From Hevea brasiliensis (taxonomy: Eukaryota; Streptophyta; Magnoliopsida; Malpighiales; Euphorbiaceae): a DNA stretch of 64,000 bases. Of the stretch, positions 10,481 through 23,219 are shown in pieces (position 1 is the stretch's first letter; each line of letters starts with the position of its first letter). Location: assembly GCF_030052815.1 (NCBI RefSeq), contig NW_026614701.1:62001-126000 (forward strand), written 5' to 3'. Both the position numbers and the translations under genes were made by a program. The notes under the pieces were generated by a model. It saw only the letters and a list, made by a program, of their open reading frames with translations. It searched no databases and was not told where the DNA came from.

Positions 10481-13400
10481 TGTAACGCCCCTATTTACAT
10501 AGCCTGGTATATTTAACTGTTCTAGTGACCGGAGTCGATCCGGACAATTAAGGAGATTAGAACCACATCTAAGACATCTAGATAAACCATAAACACAAAT
10601 AATTAGTAATTGTCAATTAGTTAAGTATAAATAAGAAAAACAGAACATAAGAAGTTAAACAAGCCGAGAGTCACAACAATGGATGACCTTCTCGGGAAGG
10701 GTTGCGAAGTCAATTTAAACTCAAATTTCGAACCATAAAATGTGACGCCGCGGTCCTTAGGACTATTGCAAACACAGTGGAAAAGAGAAAATCACGAAAA
10801 AGAATTGTTAAGTCAGTCAAATAATTGGGTCAGGGAGCCGGAAGAAATATTGAATTATTTGCAAATCGGGTTGAACCGGCGAGGGACAATTTGGTCAATT
10901 GACCCCTAGAGCTGACTCCTGACCTGACTGTCAAATAAAATAAGAGAAAAGAAAATTTTGGAATTGGGAATTAAATTAAAGAACTAATAGAAAAATTAAA
11001 AATTCTCTTTACATGTTGAGGAAACTTTAGAGAGCAAAAAGAAGAAGAAAGACTTGAAGAAAGTAAAGCCTAGAAATCCTCCAAGCAAGGTTAGTAATGC
11101 AAACTTCAAATTTTTAGTTTAATTAGTGTGTGTATAGCATCAAGAACATAGAAATAAACTTAAAATGAAATGAAACAAATTGTTGAGGGACCAAGTTGAT
11201 TTTCGGCTAGCATGTGTATGAGGGTATGGTTGCATGGTTTGATTGAATTAAATGAGTTTATGGACCTCTAGTAGTTGAATGATTATAGTTAAAAGCTTTG
11301 ATAAATATACAAAAAAAAAAAAGAAAAAAAAGAAGAAAAAAAAAAGAAAAAGTTTATTACATCATTGGATGACATCATGATGATGTCAAAATACAGTTTT
11401 AATTTTCCTACCTAAATTGACTAAGTCAAAAGCATTTGTAAAGACATAAAATAACAAAAAATGAAATTTTACAAGTCCAATTGGTATGAGACCAATTGGG
11501 AATGAAAATAGACACTAAATGACATAATTTTCATTTAGGAAACATGCCCAAAAATTGACCAAAGTTAGAAAATTGTAGGCTGCCCTGTACAAACTGACAA
11601 AATGAACAGTGTTTGTTCATTTGGTCTAAATGATCTGAAATTTTACCAGTGAATAGATGAGATATAGACCTAAAACTTTCATGAATAACACAAACCCAAA
11701 TTATGCCATTAACCAAGTCATTTGGCAACCCAAATATGTTGACCTAAAACTGCCAGAACCAGAATTTGCCCAGAAATCTGGGTTAAGTCCAATCCGGCAG
11801 CTATGGTTTAAATGGCTATAACTTGAGCTATAAAACTCCAATTGGAGTGATTCAAAAAGGAGAATAAACTTAAGACAATAGAGAACATTTTCTATAGATA
11901 AAGTTTTACCAAATTCTAACAGTAAAATGATCAATGGAACAGTGCAACCTAAGGCACCAAAACTGAAAATTTACAAATTTGCCTAAAAGACCTAAAATTT
12001 GAGAAAATGACCAAAACCAACAAGTTTAGTGACCAAAATGTGGTATGTGGGTGGAGTTGGAATTCCCATACCTATTAAGCCTTAGAAAGTCAACAATTTA
12101 ACTTGAATAGTATAGTGAATAGTAACCCGAAACACAAAAATTTCAAGAACGTCGAGTTTAGCACATTAGAGCTAGGTAAAAGTGAAGTTAAATTTATTTT
12201 TGGATTTATGCTAAGTTATGGTACTGAAACACTGTGAAACTGTGTGTTTCAGCTGAAAAAGACTTGGAAGTTCTGAGAGACTGAGTCAAGGCCTAGAGGC
12301 GACTCACGTCAGGTTTGTGCACAATAAACCTTATTTGAGTATTTTGTCATTGAAAAATTGATTTTGTATGATTTATGAAAATTTTATGTTAATAATGAAT
12401 TGTGTTGCTACTTTGTGAATGAAACTATGACTTTGGAAATCTATCAGATTCCTTATGAATTATTTGAATAAAATGTTTGAAATAGATTTTTTATTCACAC
12501 TTAGCATGACAGTGCCTTATTATTCTTCATTCATTTATGGGGTGAGATCGATTATTTTTCTCCTTCTCTGGTTTACCAGTTGAGGTTGTAGATCGGATGA
12601 GCACTCATTAGCTAGCTAGCAACCTCCCTCATTGATTTCGATTAGTGGGGTTGTAGATTGCTCTGTCGTGGTGTACAACACGGCATTGATAAAAAATTTT
12701 GTGTCATGGCTTAAGTTGTGTATGACTTGGTAACACTGTGTTTATTAAATTATTTGATTAAATTGTGTTATTATGAGTTTTGATAATTTGTGAAATATGA
12801 TTGAGAAATATTTAAATTAGGTTTTGTTAATGAATGATTTATGTATTGTATTTTAAAATTTTATTGTGCACCACTGAGTATTTTTATACTCAGCGATAGC
12901 TTATTTTGCTGTCGCAGATAAGAGCAAGGAGAAAGCAGCAGAGTGAGCTGCTATTGAATTGAGGACTACACTGATCTTTTTGTACGGGTATTATTTTATA
13001 CCCTTGTAGTTATTTTTGATGTAAAAATTGTAATGTTTTATGTATCAATATAAAGTTGAGCAGTTGTATAATAATTTGTAATAATATTATTTTTGGAACT
13101 TCTTTTTGTAAATTAAGATTTGTACTTGTGAATTTCATACTTTATGCATTGTGAATGAAGTAATGAAATATTTTGAGATGATAAACTTTGATTGGATTGT
13201 GAAATTATTTTTAAGTGGATTGAATTGAGTTGATTTGAGATTATTTGGAGGTTGAGAGTTGTGAAAAATTTATTGGAAGTATTTTTCACAGGTTTTTGAA
13301 GAACTGTTTTCTCAAAATACAGACGAAACCCTGTTAAGATTTTTATAAAATTTGCGGTAAAATAAAAATGGACAAAAATTTTTACTAGTTTATAAGCTTT

Positions 13401-13570
13401 GAATAAATGACTTTAATTCCTATCAAAATGCTCACCACTTCCAAAATGCAAGAAAATAGTTTTAAAATCCCTTGTAGTGTACTTAATGAACTATATGTAG
13501 GTGAAGTTCGGTAGTTCATTAGGTATTCTACGGGAACATGTCATGCCTTACAGAGGGGTAAGGTGTGACA
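10481..13570 (+). mobile_element. S-family LTR-like element (copy S3), TSD CCAGG
   Basis: This 3090-bp element starts TGTAACGCCCC and ends GGTGTGACA, with perfect duplications CCAGG at 10476-10480 and 13571-13575. It is inserted in the Copia gag gene, so it is younger than that Copia element. It has no gag or pol and no repeated ends inside, so a solo LTR is the simplest reading. It carries the family hairpin CTGAGTAT-TTTT-ATACTCAG near 12875-12895 and a near-palindrome GGGTATTATTTTATACCC near 12985. It is the shortest complete copy. Confidence 0.88.
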
Positions 13571-13575
13571 CCAGG

Positions 13576-14280
13576 AATCTGAGATTTCTTTTTCTTATTG
13601 CCCTTTTTCTTGTTGGACTTTCCAGCAGAAGAAGATGCAATCAAAGCTACTTCTTTTCCTTTATTACCCGACATATTCTTTTAGACAATAACCAGCATGT
13701 TGAGTAAACCAGCTAAGGTGCATTCTTGTTTAGTCATATGGAAATTTGTCACAAAATTCCCAAATGACTCAGGAAGGGACTAAAGGATCAAATCCGTCTG
13801 TAGTTGAAAATCCATGTTGAAGTCAAGATGTTCCAACTGCTCAATCAGTCGAATCATCTTGTGGACATGATCCCTAACATTCTGTCCCTTAGACATCCTC
13901 ATGCGAAACAGCTGCCTAAATATCTCATGCCTAGTATTCCTGTTGTGCTCACCATACAACTCTTATAGGTGAAGGAGGATCTCACTCGCACTCTGCATGT
14001 TCTCATGCTGCTTCTGTAACTCATTACTCATGGAAGCAAGCATGTAACACTTAGCTCTCATATAATGCTCCTTCCACTTGTCCAAAGTTTCATATTCCTC
14101 TTGAGTGGCCTCTGGAGGTAAGGGATCAGGAATATTTGAATCTAGAACAAATCCTATATGTTCAAGGTCCAGGACAAGTTTCAAATTTCTTAGCCAATCA
14201 GAGAGATTAGGTCCTGTCAACCTATTGCGATCAAGTATGCTTGCAAGGATATTGGATGGTGGTGGTTGTCCTGTGCTCAT
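13576..14280 (-). pseudogene. Copia gag, N-terminal part
   Basis: Start ATG is at 14280. The first 105 codons are open and contain a Copia gag block (LTGPNLSDWLRNLKLVL, then MLASMSNELQ) and stop at 13963. Reading continues in recognisable gag sequence (RQLFRMRMSKGQNVRDHV, SLPESFGNFV) to a Lys-rich linker, where S3 is inserted. At least two stops interrupt the frame. Confidence 0.87.
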
Positions 14281-16048
14281 TATTATCAGAAAATTAAATG
14301 CAGAAAATAACCAGATTAATTAGTAAATGTATCATGTAATTAACCAAAATCATTATGGTCTTTTAATCAAATTGGTCCTTCCACTAATTTTGCGAATTCT
14401 ACACTTCCAAAGTAGAAAACGGAAATCCTAGTTGGATGGATTTCTAGTGGGTGATTGAATTCTTATAATTCTATTGATCATCCTCAGGTACATCCATTAT
14501 TGGAATTACAATAAACTATAAGTGAGCAACTCCTTGCCCATCACATCTCATGTGAGGTTCAATCCTTTACCTAGCCCCTAATGCTCAAAACCTCAGGTAC
14601 ATCCATTATTGACTTATCTTGCATTAGTTAAGTTGATCCCATTGAGCCAGTAATTATGCAAATAATTTTAATGTCCTCAGGTACATCCAATATTGGCCAC
14701 CAAACCATTTACATATTTACAACATCTCATGCTTAACAATTATTCTTAAGAAAATCTCTTAAATTAATTGCATCTTATGCAACTATTTAAACTTTCTTAA
14801 AATAATCGCCCCAATGGAGGGCCCATGTTATAATTACTTTAATTATAGCATTTCCAACTTAATCATTTGTTTGAAAGATTTTATGGTCATCCTAATTACT
14901 ATTAAGGTCTCACTTTGCATATTATCCATTTAGCATGCATATATCATATACTGCATACATTCACATATATCTCATGCATTCATGGACAATAAATAAATAT
15001 GGTATGATCATGGACTTTTTAAGGAATTCAATTCTGAGCCACCAAGAATTGAATCAGGGCATTCCTAGGTGCATTTCATTCATTCATTTTACAAGAGTTG
15101 ATGAAGGAGTACATAATCAACACTTGATCTTGAATTCCTCCCATTGGTCCCACCAATGCTCATGACCTCCTTGAACTTCTTACAATCCAATTACATAGTA
15201 ATCCTTGGTATACCAAGGCGAATTTACAAGAACTTAAATAAATGAAATTATAACCCAAAATTATTACAACCTTAATAATACATGCCCAAAATAAATTAAA
15301 ATAAATTAATTAATTTACAAACCCAAAGAAACATAAAAGAAATAAATCCAATCACATTGGTCTTTTATAGTCCATGATCATCCATCATGCATATCATTAT
15401 TTAACAATTAAATAAAACATACTTACTTAAATTAAATTGAATATCTCATATTCAACTTAAAAATCCATATTTGAATATGATTCAAATAAATTTAAAAATT
15501 TATATTTGAATCTCATTCAAACAAATTTAAAAATTCAGATTTGAATCACATTCAAACAACCTTAAAATTTCAGATTTGAATCACATTCAAACAATTTTTA
15601 AAAAATCAGTTTCGAATCACATTCAAACAATTTTTAAAAAATCAGATCGAAATATTATTCAAACAACTTTAAAAAATCAGATTTAAATATGATTCAAATA
15701 ACTTTAAAAATTCAGATTTGAATCACATTCAAACAACTTTTAAAATTCAGATTTGAATCACATTCAAACAATTTTTTAAAATTCTAATTTGAATCAAAAT
15801 TTAATTGTGTGATTAAAACTACTAATTAAACACTTTAATTAGTCATAGGATAGGCCTTAGATCATACAACAATTGCAGAATTAAAAAGCCAAACCTTGCA
15901 CCACCCATGAAGCCCAAACCATGCACACCATGTTGGAGTTCATCAAGATGCCGCCACACATCCATTGCAACCAGCCATGGATAAATCATCTCATGATCAA
16001 AACACACAATTAAATCATATAATCAACAATCTAAATGGCAAATATAGT
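14281..16048 (-). other. Copia 5' untranslated leader
   Basis: This is a ~1.77 kb leader between the primer site and gag, with no long ORF on the coding strand. It contains three copies of a ~20-bp motif (14482, 14591, 14675) and a 36-bp tandem array (15436-15790). Long leaders occur in some Copia families; I cannot assign a function. Confidence 0.7.
15436..15790. repeat. ~36-bp tandem array in the Copia leader
   Basis: About nine degenerate units contain TTTGAATCACATTCAAACAA followed by an A/T spacer. Spacing is 35-41 bp. The core GAATCACATTC is close to a dyad. Confidence 0.85.
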
Positions 16049-16061
16049 GGCTCTGATACCA
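16049..16061 (-). promoter_or_regulatory. Copia primer binding site (initiator tRNA-Met)
   Basis: The minus strand reads TGGTATCAGAGCC two bases after the 5' LTR end. This is the classic complement of the plant initiator tRNA-Met 3' end. Confidence 0.93.
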
Positions 16062-16063
16062 AT

Positions 16064-18175
16064 TAAAGGAGTGAAAGCGTGAAAAACAAAAGTTTATACC
16101 ATTGAATTCAAAAATTTTCACCTAGGGTCACATGCATCATGCAAGATTTATTTTTATCTATTTGATTTCAATGATAAACAACATATTAAAACTCTTTTAA
16201 TATGTTTTTGGATATGTATTTGCCATTTAAGATTTTAAAATTAATCAGATTAATTTTAGAACCCTAGATTAAATCAAGAACAAACACACTAACCTCCTAA
16301 TGCACTGCAGTGTATTTGCGCCTTTGAGATTCGTCTTCAGGATACCAGATGTTGTCCCTCTAGCTTGTCCAAACCAAGATCACCTATGGTAGCCCTTGAA
16401 CAGCTTCTAAAGCTTTTTCTATTATTTAGAAAATCAAGTTCTGCCTTTTAAGAGATTAAAGATGTAAACAGGATACTAGAAACGATTTCTAGTATTTTTA
16501 ATTCAAGAGATTGTTTGTTAATCTCTTGGAAAGATGAGAGAAGAAGATGAAGAAGAGAGAAACCTTCTTGGGTGGCGGCACCAAAGAAAGAGGCTACTGG
16601 TTGTGTTATTTTTTTTTTCATAACAACACTTATATAGCTAGGTCAACACATTAAACCCTTGCCACATGTCACCCTTTGATTGGTTCTAGGTTTAATTGAC
16701 CCAATCACATTGTGCCAAGTGTCAAACCTATATTTAATCTTGATTTTAATCATCTTACATGATTAAAAGACATTTGGCAAGCTTATGTGTAATGCCATGT
16801 GTCACCATCTCAAGGTGCCACATGTCACCCTGTGAATTGACCAAAATACCCATGTGTCTTAATTTTGATTTCTCAACTCAAAATAATTATTTTTCTTCTT
16901 CTAATCAATTTATATCAAATATAAATCAATTAATTAATCTTTATTAATTAATTTTCTCATTAATTAAATTTATATTTAAACACTTTAAATATAAATTTAA
17001 CTTATATTGTATATCCAATAACCTAGATTTGGTTTCAAGTCATGCTAGGGACTTTGCAATCTAATTGCAAACCAAACCTATTTAATTAATCAATTAAACT
17101 CTTTAATTAATTAATTAAATCATATTTAATTTGGTGATAACTTGTGTATGTGTGTGACTTACTAGGCTCATCACTAATTGGCAATGAGACATGATATCAA
17201 CTCTTAATACCATCAGAACTCTTTCTTACCATAAATAATTTCTCTAAATCATTTTATGCACTTCATAGACCATGGTTAATACCTAGCATAGCATGCCATG
17301 GCCACCCAATTAGTAATAAGGTTTATCTTAAATGAACCTATAATCATATGTTACCATGCACTAGAATCTCTCACATTACAAAATCCCAACTCAAGCTGGA
17401 GTCATGGTTTATGTCAAACTCCATTTGCTATGAATATTATGTTCTCTTTTAATTCCAGTTCTTGATTAAAAAGATTTTCTCATCAGAAATTCTTTTCTGA
17501 TTAAATCTATCTGTCATGGGCAGGAACTTGAAACATCAAGAATAATTAAATGAACATAGGATTTTATCTCTATTTACTTAGAGGAACAGATTCCATCTTG
17601 ATCAACACCTACCTCCATATATAACTAGTAGGAGCCAACACATGCCCATATACCCATACATAGTACAAGTATGAAAGCAGTATCAAACTCAAACCACTTA
17701 TATACAAGATAACTGTGCTATCTCAGGTCTAAAGATTATATGCACTGATATGATTTATGACAATGCATTGACGAGAGTAAATTCCATGTGCTTGTCATAA
17801 GTGTCACTGGTTCGGCCTACTTATCATTTATATGTGCCTATCATGTTTGTTATATGGCATGAGACTCACCATTCCATCTTATTTATATCTCATATAAATA
17901 ACTTGGGAACAAACATGAATACAATTTTTCTGGATAAGTCATGTCCTTTTTATGAAGTATCCTCGATTGTGAACCTATTTATGATACTTTGTGCTAGAAA
18001 TACTGTCACTCATATTCTTAGCAACTTAAGAATAGAATTTCTAACAAAATATCAATGGACCTTTTCTATTACACATAAATATATTATGTAAACGAAAAAG
18101 TGAAAATGCCTTTTATTAATAAAAATATGTACAAGATACATACTAAATGATATGCTCTAGGGCAAACTACTAACA
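16064..18175 (-). repeat. Copia 5' LTR (2112 bp)
   Basis: Pairs with 5582-7694. TAAAGGAG at its left edge and CTACTAACA at its right edge match the other copy. Differences are scattered single bases and small indels. Confidence 0.92.
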
Positions 18176-18180
18176 TGAAG

Positions 18181-18546
18181 ATGTAGGGTTAATCATTCTA
18201 TCGCCTAGCCTCTAAATGGCCATGGCTTTAAGATGCGGTGCATTTCCTCTACTGGCCTTCTCTTGACCGTACCATACCTCTAGCATTGTTGGCATCCCTT
18301 AGCATAGGTTATACATTCTTTCAGGATTTTTGACCAATAGTAGCTATGTCTCCTAATAAGCCATCTCATCTTTACCCTTGCCTGGTGTGCCCCATAGATA
18401 CCTTCATACACATGTTGCATCACTCTTAAAGCCTCAGAAGGACTAAGGCACTTGAGCAATAAGCTGTCGAAGCCATTCTAGAACAATTCTCCTTCTAGTA
18501 ACAAATAGTTCAAGGCTTGTATTTTGATGCGATGAGATATTTTGGA
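18181..18546 (-). pseudogene. Outer Tat Gypsy: integrase zinc-binding region
   Basis: Minus-strand reading gives VYEGIYGAHQARVKMRWLI, then YYWSKILKEC and a CQQC-like block, the H2C2 part of Gypsy integrase. It is bounded by the S4 insertion on the right and the Copia insertion on the left. In-frame stops are present. Confidence 0.75.
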
Positions 18547-21500
18547 TGTCACACCTTACCCCTCTGTAAGGCATAACATGATCCCGTAGAATACCTAATG
18601 AACTACCGAACTTCACCTACCGATAACTCATTAAGTACCCTACAAGGGATTTTAAAACAATTTTCTTATCTTTGACAAGTGGTGAGCATTTCTAATAAGT
18701 ATTTAAAACATTTAGTTGAAATTAAAACTAATTAATATTTTTGGCCATTTTAGTTTTCCGTAAATTTTATAAAAATTTTGACAGAGTTTCCTCTGTATTT
18801 TGAGAAAACCGTTCTTCGAATACCTGTAAAAAGCACTTCTAAAAGTTTTTCTCAACCACTACTTCGGTTTCACAATCAAACTCAATCAATTTCTCAAAAT
18901 TCACAAGTTCAATAGTTCTCAAAATACTGTCAATCAATATCATTCATATTTCATTAAAAACAAAGTAATTTATACACAACCTTCCAAATTTATATCAAAA
19001 GAAACACAAACTAAACTTTATTACAAACTTCATACAAATTTGTGTACAAGCTGCTCAAGACCCATTTTTACCTGTCCATACATTTATGTGCAATATATAC
19101 ATCAAAAGGAGTATTTACAGTTAGGGTATAAATTATACCCGAAGGCTTCAAGCTGATAACTTCACACACCTCAAGAAATCTGCTGCTCCTCTAGTTCTCA
19201 GACTGCGACAAAGAATAAAGCTATCGCTGAGTACTAGGACTCAGTGGTGCACAATATACTAAAATAATCTTTATGCAAAACTTAAATCACATTCACTCAA
19301 AAATTTGGCTAAACATGAAAATTAAATACAATCATGCATTGTAAGATTTTACATGTAAACCAAGTTCATTTCAAAGTATCAAAACACATTTCATAAAACC
19401 CACAGTTAGATCATGCCATTCGAAACAAATAGAATCTCAATAGCCAGAGGCTAAGAGAAATCACATGAATCTCAATAGCCAGAGGCTAAAGAGAAATCAT
19501 ATCACAAGGCTAGCTAGCTCAAATATATGGATATCCATTCACATCCTCTTCTACTGGCACACCTCAACACTTCTCCAGAGAAGGAATCAAAATTCGAAAC
19601 TAATTACCCCCACTAGTCGTGCTAGAGGGGTGTTCAAATATATGGTCATGACACTGTGGTTTCAAAACTTATCTTAACAATTTGCTAAACATTGTCATTT
19701 CAAATGTACACAATAACTTTCACAATTTAAATCAAACATCATAAGAATGCCATAATCCAATATTTCACATTATTCAAAACAATATGCAAAAGATGATTAT
19801 AAAAGTATACGTTGTGCACAAACCTCAAACGAGTCGCCTGTTGGCCTTGACTCGACTCCTCGGGTTCTGTCCCGGTATTCTTTTCCACTGAAACATGAAA
19901 TTTTCCAATGTTTCAGTACTAAAACTTAAAATAAATCCAAAATAAACTTAACTTCACATTTACCTAGCTCTAACGTGTTAAATTCGACGTTCTCAAAATT
20001 TTGTGTTTTGGGTTACTATTCACTGCACTATTCAAGTCAAATTATTGACTTTCTAAGGCTTAATAGGTATGGGAACTCCAACTTCACCCACATACCACAT
20101 TTTGGTCACCAAACTTGTTGGTTTTGGTCATTTGTTTAAAGCTTAGGTCATTTTGGCAAAATTGCCAATTTTCGGTTTTGGTTCTCCGAAGTTGCACTAT
20201 TCCATTGGTCGATCTACTGTTGGAATTTAACAAAACTTCCTTCATAGAAAATGTTCCTTATTGTCTTAAGTGTATTCTCATTTTCGGATCACCTCAATCG
20301 GAGTTTTGTAGCTCAAGTTATGGTCAAAATAAGTTTACTGTTTACGTGCATTGTTTATGCTGCAATTTTGGGTTCTGGCAGATTTTTGTCCAACTTTGGT
20401 CAATAATTTGATCAAGTTAAGTTCATAATTTGGTCTCACTTTCTTCATATGAAATATTCTACTATGTCTTAGGTTTCCATCGGTTTAAGAATCGCCTAAA
20501 TCCGAGTTTTCTAGAGGGAGTTATAGCCATCCAAACATTGCTGCTCAATGAAAACTCTACAGAGTTGCAGGTTTGGTAGCCTAACTTTGCTCAATAATCT
20601 GAATGGGTTAATGGCATAATTTGGGGTGATGTTCTTCATGAAAGTTTTAGATCTATATGCCCTCTAACCCCTGGCCAAATTTCAGGTCAATTTGACCTGT
20701 CTAACTCGAGTTATGACCAAATGAACAGTTACTGTTCATTTGGTCAATTTAGTGCAGTGGCAGCCTGCTATCACTTCACTTTGGTCAATTGTTTCACCAA
20801 GTTTTGGTCAGTTTTTGGCCATGGTTCCTTAATGAAAATTGTGCTATTTTATGTCTATTTTCATCTCCAATTAGTAGCATATCAATTGGGCTTTTAAAAT
20901 TTGAGTTTTGGTCCTTCAAAGTCGGTTTGGTCATGCTGCCAGCAGCATGACCATTGACCTACGAATTTGATTTTTATTCCAACAATTCCCACACAACTTA
21001 TTTGGTCATAATTGACCATTATTTCATTTCACAATAGGTCAAACATGCCATTTATGCATTTCTCCAAATTTTTGCCTCAAAACCCTAACATTCAAACCCT
21101 AATTCACTCAAATTGTGCAATTAATCACACTTAATGGTTTTAATGCTAATCATTCAACACCAATAAGCTCACATACACCTTTAAATTCACCAAGTTCATG
21201 CATACACATCCTCAAACCCTAGTTGACTAAAATTTAGGTTTGGTCCTTCAACAATTTATTTCATTTTATTTTTCCACAATTTCTAGTGTAATTCAACTAC
21301 TTAATTATGAATTTAAACATAATATTAAAAACTAACCACTAACCTCTTTTGTTGAATTTCTCCCTCTTCAAATCTTCTTTCTTTCCTCCTCTTTTTGTTG
21401 TCAAGATGCTTGTCAAAGTCCAAGAACAAGACTTACTTAAAGGAGTTAGGGAGTTTATAAAATAAAATCAAGCTTTTGAAAGCTTGAAATGGGTGTTAAT

Positions 21501-22221
21501 GGTGGAAAGGGAAATGAGAGAAATGAGGGAGAAAGAGTGACGGGAATGAAGTAATCAAAAATTTTTTTTTTCTTTTCTTTTATCTATTTTGCTTATGGAA
21601 GATCACAAATCCCAATTTAATAATTCACTTAATTAATTTGTTTATGACATCATTCATGATGTCATCAACTTTGACTTTTCCATCTTCTTTTTTTTTTTCT
21701 ATTTATTTTTTTCTATTAGTTCTTTAATTTAATTCTCGATTCTGAAATTTTCTTTTCTCCGATTTTATTTGACAGTTAGGTCAGGAGTCAGCTCTTGGGG
21801 TCAATTGACCAAATCACCTCTCGCTGGTTCATCCCGGTTTGCAAATAATCCAATATTTCTTCCGGCTCCCTGACCTAATTATTTGACTGACTTAACAGTT
21901 CTTTTTCGTGATTTTCTCTTTTTCACTGTGTCCATAAGGGTCTTAAGGACCGCAGTGTCACTTTTTACAGTTCGAAATTTGAGTTTAAAACTACTTCGCA
22001 GTCGTTCCCGAGGAGGTCACTCATCGCTGTGACTCTCGGCTCGTTTAACCTCTTATGTTCTGTTTTTCTTATTTATAGTTAACTAATTAAACATTACTAA
22101 TTATTTGTGTTTATGGCTTCTCAAGTTGTCTTAAGTGTGGCCCTAATCCCATTAATTGTCCAGACCGACACCGGTCACCGAAACAGTGAAATCTACCAGG
22201 CTATGCAACGGGGGTGTTACA
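18547..22221 (-). mobile_element. S-family LTR-like element (copy S4), TSD TTGG(A/C)
   Basis: This 3675-bp element starts (own orientation) TGTAACACCCCCG and ends GGTGTGACA. The flanking duplications TTGGA (18542-18546) and TTGGC (22222-22226) differ in one base. It splits the outer Tat pol between RNase H and integrase. No coding region is inside. It has the family stem CTGAGT..ACTCAG near 19230-19250, the palindrome GGGTATAAATTATACCC near 19124, and ~200-bp diverged units at about 20420-20900. Confidence 0.85.
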
Positions 22222-22870
22222 TTGGCTGCAGGATTCTCTAAGTACATTGTCAACATGGTCCTTTAGTCATCTGTAATAACCAGGTTAGTGGTAAATGAAT
22301 CAACTAAAATACCTCTTTCCTTGATGGACAAATGTTTCCTTTTTCAAACCAAAATCATTATGTGGGTGAGTTTTCGAGACATATTAAAGCCGGTGCCTAA
22401 CTGGGCCAACTCATCCACTTCCCAATTGACTTCTCTAAGCACATGTGTGAAAGCCACTTCTCTGAAGGTGTCTAAAAGCTATATTGTTGTTATGAAGTAC
22501 GACGCCAAGGAAAAGCTATCGCACTTATACTTCCCTGTTAGCTGCTTGATGACCAATTGTGAATCACCCATGATATGTACCTCCTCAACTCCTAGATCTC
22601 TAAGAATCTCTAACTTGATGATTAATGCCTCATATTCGGCTTGGTTGTTGGTACATTAAAACTCCAGATTAAAAGATACCACCATCTTGGTTCCTGCAAG
22701 GGAAGTGATTACAACTTTAACACCTACTAAAGTTTTCATACTGGAACCATCGAACTAGAGATTCCATGGAACCTTTGCAGCATTGAAAATATTCAAGTCT
22801 TGCCCCACTGGTTCTACCACTTCTTGATAAGGATGGTCTACCAATAAGACTACCAGCACTTGTCCTTTCC
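22222..22870 (-). pseudogene. Outer Tat Gypsy: second (archaeal-type) RNase H
   Basis: Minus-strand translation shows FDGSSMKT, TNNQAEYEALI, VHIMGDSQLVIKQL and a final block where ADALA would be expected but VDELA is read. This is the extra RNase H found after the normal RT-RNase H in Tat elements. Stops break the frame. Confidence 0.8.
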
Positions 22871-23219
22871 TAGCTTTTAAGGATAATAGATCAAAGTGAA
22901 TTCGGATAATGCTATTAACTGTTTCCCATTCCTTTTAGTAATTAAAGGTTTAGACAGCATATATTTCATTAAGTCAATTTGAGAAATAATATACACTCTG
23001 GACCTAATTAGATAATGTCTTAATTTTATACAAGAGAAATACAAAGCTAAACAAAGCTTTTTAATAGGAGAGTACCTAGTTTTCTTATCTGTAAGATTCA
23101 GCTAAGATAATACATTGCCTACTCATAACTTGCCTAACTATCTTAGGCTAGCAGGCAACTGATATAGTCAAATGCGGTGGACAAATAGAGTTTCAGTGGA
23201 TCACCTCCCCTAGGCAAAA

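Larger units (their letters stand above)
5582..18175 (-). mobile_element. Copia LTR retrotransposon, full length, TSD TGAAG, with S3 nested inside
   Basis: LTRs lie at 5582-7694 and 16064-18175. The flanking 5-bp duplications are TGAAG at 5577-5581 and 18176-18180. Internal order on the minus strand is gag, protease, integrase, RT, RNase H, which is the Copia order. The primer site is TGGTATCAGAGCC (initiator tRNA-Met type). The element totals 12594 bp, of which 3095 are the nested S3 copy and its duplicated site. The two LTRs look well over 95% alike by eye, so it is much younger than the Tat element it interrupts. It cannot be autonomous: it has in-frame stops, a deletion in RT and the insertion in gag. 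I did not assign a Copia lineage. Confidence 0.93.

Noticed and set aside
16049..16061. tRNA-like sequence
   Set aside because: Only the 3' complement of initiator tRNA-Met is present. It is a primer binding site next to an LTR, not a tRNA gene.
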